In this document: in pieces, positions 15,456 to 19,805 of the stretch
Numbering within the stretch: the stretch's first letter is position 1
How the letters are laid out: the number at the start of each line of letters is the position of its first letter
Origin: B21-G16 sp003644825 [NCBI: Candidatus Zhuqueibacterota bacterium]
GTDB taxonomy: Bacteria > SM23-31 > B21-G16
Direction: 5' to 3'
DNA length: 19,805 bases
Assembly (NCBI GenBank): GCA_003644825.1
Contig: QNDJ01000003.1
Location: 1-19,805, forward strand
Position numbers and translations under genes: made by a program
Notes under the pieces: generated by a model
Told to the model about the DNA's origin: nothing
The model's input: the letters and a program-made list of their open reading frames with translations, nothing else
Database searches by the model: none

Positions 15456-16100
15456 TCAAAAACCTGGTGAAAAATGAAAACTTCCACAAACATTACATCT
15501 TCTCTCTGAGAATTTATCAGACCATTGATGCATTACACTTATACCACTCAATTCATCAAGTTTGATTGCACCTGTAGGACATACAGTCGTACAGGTACCA
15601 CATTTAATACAATTCACAGTCGCTGTTAAAAAAGGGGGTTTTACCTCCATTTTATAACCTCTATCCACAAAATGAATTGCCCTGGCACCTACAATCTCGT
15701 CGCATGCCCTTACACATAACCCACAAAGAATACAATTGTTATCTTCTTCTTCAAATCTACTTTTCTTAACTCCATACTCTTCAGCCAGTTCTTTAATAAC
15801 TTTACTTCCGGGGCAATCCGCCAGTAGTAACTCCAGCACCATTTTTCTCGTTTTAATAACTTCTTCTGAATCAGTTCTAACCACAATTCCTTCAGATACA
15901 GGAAAGGTGCAGGAAGGAACTAACTTACTTCCATTTTCAGAAACAAGCTCTACAAGACATATCCGACAGGCACCATACGGTTTAAGAGCCTCGTTATAAC
16001 ATAAGGTGGGAATCTGAATGCCGTTTTCCCTGGCAGCTTCAAGAATTGTAAGGTCTTCACTCACAGAAATTTTCCTGCCATCAATGGTTATATTTACCAT
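15456..16100 (-). CDS. HoxU/NuoG-like iron-sulfur subunit without catalytic domain
   Basis: A 214-residue ferredoxin-like protein matching the N-terminal part of NuoG and the small HoxU subunit. A [2Fe-2S] domain has C34, C45, C48 and C64. A stretch LADCPGSKVIKELAEEYG (94-110) matches HoxU-like proteins, and two [4Fe-4S] groups follow (CILCGLCVRAC 123-133, CIKCGTCTTVC 164-174). It ends with RRCNVCGSFHF, a lone CxxC near a His, of unknown role. No H-cluster domain follows, so this is not the catalytic subunit of an [FeFe]-hydrogenase; it carries electrons from NuoF to the Hdr-type subunits. It starts with ATG behind GGAG. Confidence 0.88.
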   Translation of the reverse strand: MVNITIDGRKISVSEDLTILEAARENGIQIPTLCYNEALKPYGACRICLVELVSENGSKLVPSCTFPVSEGIVVRTDSEEVIKTRKMVLELLLADCPGSKVIKELAEEYGVKKSRFEEEDNNCILCGLCVRACDEIVGARAIHFVDRGYKMEVKPPFLTATVNCIKCGTCTTVCPTGAIKLDELSGISVMHQWSDKFSERRCNVCGSFHFSPGF

Positions 16101-16159
16101 TATTTACTCCACTATATTGACATAAAAAATTTTCCAGAATCTCATAATATCAATTTAAA

Positions 16160-17968
16160 TTATTCCATATATATAGCATCACCAGCAATAGCATCAAATC
16201 TACACACCTCGTAACAGGCACCACATTTAATACATTTAGATGCATCCAGATTATGGGGCTGGGCTTTTGGGCCGGTAATTGCACCCGTTGGACAAACCTG
16301 AACACACCTTCTACAACCAGTGCATTTTTCGGGGATAATTCTGTAAATTATCAAATCTTTACATACTAAAGCAGGGCATCTTTTCTTTTTTATATGCGCT
16401 TCATATTCATCCCTGAAATATCTTATTGTCGATAGAACCGGATTTGGTGCTGTTTGACCGAGCCCGCAAAGAGAAGCTTTTTTTATAGTTTCAGCAAGTT
16501 CTTCAAGAAGTTCAATATCTCCTTCTTTTCCTTTTCCCTGGGTAATTCTTGTAAGTATCTCTCTCATTCTTCTAATTCCACTTCTGCAGGGCACACATTT
16601 ACCACAGGATTCATCCTCAAGAAAAGAAACAAAATATTTTGCCACATCAACCATACAGGTATCCTCATCCATCACAATAAGACCACCTGAACCCATAATT
16701 GCGCCGGCTTTTGTCAGTTGCTCATAATCTACCGGCAGGTCAATAAGTTCCTCAGGGATACATCCACCCGATGGACCCCCTGTTTGAACTGCTTTAAATT
16801 TTTTACCGTTGGGTATTCCTCCACCAATGTTATAAATTATTTCTCTTAAGGTAATTCCCATAGGAACTTCAACAAGTCCTGTGTTATTGACTTTTCCAAC
16901 AAGAGAAAAAACCTTTGTTCCTTTACTTGTTTCTGTTCCAATCCGGGAAAACCAGTCGCCCCCCCTTGCTATAATAACAGGAATATTTGCCCAGGTCTCA
17001 ACATTATTAATATTTGTTGGTTTTCCCCATAATCCTTTTTGAGCCGGGTATGGGGGTCTTGGTGTGGGTCTACCCACTTTTCCCTCTATTGACTGCATAA
17101 GAGCAGTTTCTTCACCGCAAACAAAAGCACCACCACCCCGAACTATCTTCAGGTCAAAATCAAACCCTGAACCAAGAATATCTTCTCCAAGAAGACCATA
17201 ATCTTTAGCCTTTTCCACGGCAATACTAATTCTTTTCAGAGCAAGTGGATACTCATCCCTTACATAAACAAATCCCTTATGTGCTCCTATTGCTTTTGCA
17301 CCTATTACCATACCTTCAATTACAGAGTGAGGGTCAGCTTCCAGGATACTTCTATCCATATAAGCACCCGGGTCTCCTTCATCAGCATTGCAGATAATAT
17401 ATTTCACATCTCCTTTCGATGCTCTGCAGAGTTCCCATTTTCTACCGGTGGGAAATCCTGCACCACCTCGCCCTCTTAATCCTGAAATTTTTACTTCATT
17501 TATAATTTCCTCAGGGGTCATTTCAAAGAGAGCTTTACCCATCGATTGATACCCATCATTTGCAATATACTCTTCAATCTCTTCAGGGTCAATTCTTCCC
17601 CTATTTCTTAATGCAATAAGTATCTGGTGCTTAAAAAATTCAATATCCATCATCTTGGGGATAACCTCTTCCCCTTTCGATGGAGTATACATCAACTTTT
17701 TAACGGGTCTGCCTTTTAGAAAATGTTCTTCAACAAGATATGGTATATCTGATTCCTTTAACTGCTGATAAAATATCCCATCAGGCTGCACAACAAGTAT
17801 AGGACCCCTTTCACAAAATCCGTTACACCCCGTCGGAACAATTAATACCTCATTTTCAAGGTTATGTTTTTTTATTTCAATTTCCAGAGATTTTTTTATA
17901 TTAAAGGCATTATTGGATACACAAGCAGTTCCTGTACATAAAAGTAGATGGGTTCTGTATCGTTTCAA
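16160..17968 (-). CDS. nuoF: NuoF/HydB-type NADH dehydrogenase subunit
   Basis: A 602-residue NADH-oxidising subunit of the three-part form found in HydB, HndC and related bifurcating enzymes. Residues 1-90 are a thioredoxin-like [2Fe-2S] domain (C11, C16, C48, C52). The NuoF core binds NADH and FMN (GLRGRGGAGFPTGRKW 163-178, CNADEGDPGAY 193-203, RGGGAFVCGEETAL 277-290), followed by an SLBB-like stretch and the [4Fe-4S] site CGKCVPC (455-461) with Cys 501. Two ferredoxin groups end the chain (549-559, 579-589). It is the likely entry or exit point for NAD(H), together with the NuoE domain encoded just upstream. The TTG start at 17968 lies behind GAGGTAAG, 26 nt after the REC-NuoE gene. Confidence 0.93.
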   Translation of the reverse strand: MKRYRTHLLLCTGTACVSNNAFNIKKSLEIEIKKHNLENEVLIVPTGCNGFCERGPILVVQPDGIFYQQLKESDIPYLVEEHFLKGRPVKKLMYTPSKGEEVIPKMMDIEFFKHQILIALRNRGRIDPEEIEEYIANDGYQSMGKALFEMTPEEIINEVKISGLRGRGGAGFPTGRKWELCRASKGDVKYIICNADEGDPGAYMDRSILEADPHSVIEGMVIGAKAIGAHKGFVYVRDEYPLALKRISIAVEKAKDYGLLGEDILGSGFDFDLKIVRGGGAFVCGEETALMQSIEGKVGRPTPRPPYPAQKGLWGKPTNINNVETWANIPVIIARGGDWFSRIGTETSKGTKVFSLVGKVNNTGLVEVPMGITLREIIYNIGGGIPNGKKFKAVQTGGPSGGCIPEELIDLPVDYEQLTKAGAIMGSGGLIVMDEDTCMVDVAKYFVSFLEDESCGKCVPCRSGIRRMREILTRITQGKGKEGDIELLEELAETIKKASLCGLGQTAPNPVLSTIRYFRDEYEAHIKKKRCPALVCKDLIIYRIIPEKCTGCRRCVQVCPTGAITGPKAQPHNLDASKCIKCGACYEVCRFDAIAGDAIYME

Positions 17969-17994
17969 TGTGCTTACCTCTAAAAAATTAAGAA

Positions 17995-18876
17995 TTATTC
18001 ATACTTACTTAATATCAAAGGAATTTTTGACTGGTTCAACTTTCCATGAAAGTTTTCATCAATAACTATCACTGGAGCAAGACCACAGCAACCAACACAT
18101 CTTACAGTTTCCATAGAAAACCTGCCATCAGGTGTAGTTTCACCTGTTTTAATACCCAGTTCTCGTTCCAGTCTATCTTTAATATTAGGACCGCCCTTAA
18201 CATGACAGGCAGTTCCAAGACAGATAGAAATATGATGCCTGCCTCTGGGTTTCAAGCTGAATGCCCTGTAAAAAGTAGCCAGACCAAATACCCTCGATAA
18301 AGGAATATTCATTCTATCTGCAATCAATCGTAATAATTCTTCAGGTAAGTATTTCAATTCCTTCTGAACATCCTGCAATATACTTATCAAGGCAGAATCA
18401 TCAAAATTGTATTTTTTAAGAATGGTTTCCAGTTTTTCAACATTTAGAATATCACCAATAGCAGAAACAGGGGGGCGTTCGGATACTTTTTCCACTGGAG
18501 AAGGCTGGACTTTTTCCTCTATAGCCTTTTTAACAACTTCCAGTAATTCATCAGGAGTAAACGGCTTCATCACATAATTAAAAGCCCCTTTTTTCATAGC
18601 TTCAACGGCTGTTTCTACTGTAGCATGGCCTGTAATCATAATTGCAACAGTTTCAGGAGCTTCTTCTTTTATCATTCCAAGGAGGTCAAGCCCGTTTATA
18701 CCCGGCATTACCATATCAACAAGAACAAGATTGTAGAAAGATTTTTTAATTTTTTCTAGCCCCTCTTTTCCATCAGCAGCAGTATCCACCTGGAACCCTT
18801 CAGGTTCAAGAATAAGCTTACATCCTTCCCGAAACCCCTCCTCATCGTCCACAACAAGAATTCTAAAATTATCCAA
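17995..18876 (-). CDS. nuoE: Response-regulator receiver domain fused to NuoE
   Basis: A 293-residue fusion. Residues 1-120 are a complete receiver domain of NtrC-like type: acidic pair D10/D11, phosphoacceptor D54 in LVDMVMPG, T82 in ITGHATVETAVEAMKKGA and K104 in MKPF. After a proline-rich linker (125-140), residues 145-293 are a NuoE/HoxE subunit with the [2Fe-2S] ligands C219, C224, C260 and C264 (CLGTAC and CVGCC). NuoE works with NuoF in NADH oxidation. All phosphorylation residues are intact, so the NADH module may be controlled by phosphorylation, perhaps by the kinase-like ATPase encoded upstream; this is inference. The TTG start follows AAGGAG, and 14 nt separate it from the preceding gene. 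Confidence 0.92.
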   Translation of the reverse strand: MDNFRILVVDDEEGFREGCKLILEPEGFQVDTAADGKEGLEKIKKSFYNLVLVDMVMPGINGLDLLGMIKEEAPETVAIMITGHATVETAVEAMKKGAFNYVMKPFTPDELLEVVKKAIEEKVQPSPVEKVSERPPVSAIGDILNVEKLETILKKYNFDDSALISILQDVQKELKYLPEELLRLIADRMNIPLSRVFGLATFYRAFSLKPRGRHHISICLGTACHVKGGPNIKDRLERELGIKTGETTPDGRFSMETVRCVGCCGLAPVIVIDENFHGKLNQSKIPLILSKYE

Positions 18877-18890
18877 TTCCTGCTCCTTCT

Positions 18891-19274
18891 TTAATAAACC
18901 GTTTCACTGCCAAAGGCAAGGGCATAATCCACTACTATATTCCCTCCCAGGATATGTTCCACCATTATCTTTTTAACTTTATCCTCGGTTAAATCAATAT
19001 ACTTTACAGGTGGTTTTCCTGGTATTTCGACTGTCATCATTGGCTCGTGACTGCACAAACCGGCACATCCAGATGTTGTTACAATAACATCCGTTATATT
19101 TCTTTCTTCAAGTTCCTTAAGTAAAGAATTCATAATATTCCTTGCTCCAGAAGCAATTCCACAGGTTCCCATGTGAACTATTATTTTTGCTCTTCCCTTT
19201 CCATCTCTTGTCTTAATTGATTCTTTGGCTTTGTCCCTTAATGCTTTCAATTCATCCAGTGTTAACTTTGGCAT
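18891..19274 (-). CDS. Small thioredoxin-like [2Fe-2S] protein (HndB-like)
   Basis: A 127-residue protein of the thioredoxin-like ferredoxin family found in NADH-linked [FeFe]-hydrogenase operons (HndB and related). Cysteine motifs MGTCGIASGA (35-44) and SGCAGLCSHEPM (68-79) supply the [2Fe-2S] ligands. The N terminus (LTLDELKALRDKAKESI) is a helical stretch usual for this group. It is probably an accessory electron carrier of the NuoEF module. Its ATG follows CTGGAG, and a 225-nt AT-rich gap lies upstream. Confidence 0.88.
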   Translation of the reverse strand: MPKLTLDELKALRDKAKESIKTRDGKGRAKIIVHMGTCGIASGARNIMNSLLKELEERNITDVIVTTSGCAGLCSHEPMMTVEIPGKPPVKYIDLTEDKVKKIMVEHILGGNIVVDYALAFGSETVY

Positions 19275-19499
19275 AAATTTACTCCAGATAACAAATTTTA
19301 TATTATATTTATTAATTTAAATTATTTCGGCAGGAACAAAAATAGAGGGTGAATATACATAATATAAATATAATCTATTTAAAATTAATACTTTATATCA
19401 TATTTAATTTAAAATTTTCACCCACTCATAATACCTTTTAATTACTAATCGATCCTGCACAAATCGAATTCAGTAATATAAAAAACAACTTTTAATTTT
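19275..19499 (-). promoter_or_regulatory. AT-rich leader with nested inverted repeats
   Basis: This 225-nt gap between the ATPase gene and the [2Fe-2S] gene is the largest non-coding gap inside the redox operon. It is very AT-rich and holds two nested short inverted repeats: GCAGGA (19330-19335) with TCCTGC (19453-19458), and inside them GGGTGAA (19347-19353) with TTCACCC (19417-19423). It could hold an internal promoter, operator sites or an attenuator. No clear -35/-10 or -24/-12 pair was found. Confidence 0.35.
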
Positions 19500-19805
19500 T
19501 CAATAAAAATTTACTTTTAATTTTTTTAATTCATTTATGAGACTCTTCCTTATAAAACTTAAAACTTCTACATTATTTATGGGTAAATCACCTAATTCCC
19601 TTTTTATCTGTTCCGTATTGAAAAAAAAATTATTGTCATCTTTCCTATGAGAATAAATGAAATTAACTTCAGGATTTCCAGCAATCAGGGTAATAAGGGT
19701 TTGAGGAATATCTCCCAATGGTTTTCTATCTATGTTATCATACTCAAAAGTTGCCACAACGGTTGTTCCTTTTCCCTCTTCTGATGAAATTGAGATACTT
19801 CCCCC
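19500..19805 (-). CDS. Histidine-kinase-like ATPase, 5' part missing
   Basis: The frame is open to the window edge, so only the last 101 residues are present. They begin GGSISISSEEGKGTTV, the closing G-box/GTT element of HATPase_c domains, then AxFEYDNIDRKPLGDIPQTL and a tail of about 60 residues containing NFIYSHRKDDNNFFFNTEQIKRE. ATP-binding proteins with such a tail accompany NuoE/HydB-type genes in anaerobes, where their role is not settled. The GTG at 19757 lies inside the domain and is not the true start. The receiver domain on the nearby NuoE is a possible partner (inference). Confidence 0.75.
   Translation of the reverse strand, partial: GGSISISSEEGKGTTVVATFEYDNIDRKPLGDIPQTLITLIAGNPEVNFIYSHRKDDNNFFFNTEQIKRELGDLPINNVEVLSFIRKSLINELKKLKVNFY

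Noticed and set aside
15456-15458. TGA at the end of the HoxU-like gene as a C-terminal selenocysteine
   Set aside because: Readthrough would add only two more residues before TAA, there is no hairpin, and the following GAGGAG serves as the ribosome site of the next gene.
15456-17968. NADH-linked [FeFe]-hydrogenase
   Set aside because: The NuoF and HoxU-like subunits resemble HydB and HydA N termini, but no H-cluster domain or NiFe large subunit is encoded anywhere in the window.
19275-19499. Sigma-70 or sigma-54 promoter in the leader
   Set aside because: AT-rich hexamers are abundant by chance; none had a convincing -35/-10 spacing or a TGGCAC/TTGC pair.

Overview
The window is AT-rich bacterial DNA in which every supported gene lies on the minus strand, so transcription runs from the right end to the left. 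TTG and GTG starts are common, many genes have good Shine-Dalgarno sequences, and spacing is tight. The gene content points to a strict anaerobe that encodes selenocysteine. The phylum cannot be fixed from this sequence; the redox set is of the kind seen in sulfate reducers, syntrophs and several uncultured anaerobic lineages.

Region 1 (19805 to 4214) reads like one long redox operon. In transcription order: the tail of a histidine-kinase-like ATPase (cut by the window edge), a small thioredoxin-like [2Fe-2S] protein, a receiver domain fused to NuoE, a NuoF-type NADH/FMN subunit, a short HoxU/NuoG-like iron-sulfur subunit, an HdrA-like flavoprotein, a small MvhD, an HdrC-HdrB fusion, an HdrA, a second HdrA-like flavoprotein, an MvhD with a winged-helix tail, an HdrA/GltD chimera and a double HdrA-like protein. 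Two genes contain an in-frame UGA exactly where a redox cysteine is expected, each followed by a hairpin of bacterial SECIS type. They are therefore read here as selenoproteins, HdrA (10843-12147) and MvhD (8353-9126), and a standard gene call truncates both. The last two genes share one frame, are separated by a single UGA, and together make up an HdrA interrupted by an inserted GltD domain.

The simplest model is a cytosolic electron-bifurcating or confurcating complex. NADH would be handled by the NuoEFG-like module and NADP(H) possibly by the GltD domain. Electrons would pass through the MvhD and HdrA flavin/iron-sulfur proteins to ferredoxin and to a disulfide-like substrate at the HdrCB unit. 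No hydrogenase large subunit, H-cluster domain, FlxABCD set or formate dehydrogenase is present. The receiver domain and the kinase-like ATPase suggest signalling or nucleotide control built into the NADH module.

Region 2 (4213 to 3420) has no gene. It holds inverted repeats, a perfect 25-nt palindrome and degenerate copies of the widespread TCATTGCGAG...GCAATCTC repeat.

Region 3 (3419 to 38) holds an MNT/HEPN nucleotidyltransferase pair, whose HEPN gene appears frameshifted at an A7 slippery run, then a Tat-exported DUF362 protein and a membrane polyferredoxin fusing NapH-like and NapG-like parts.
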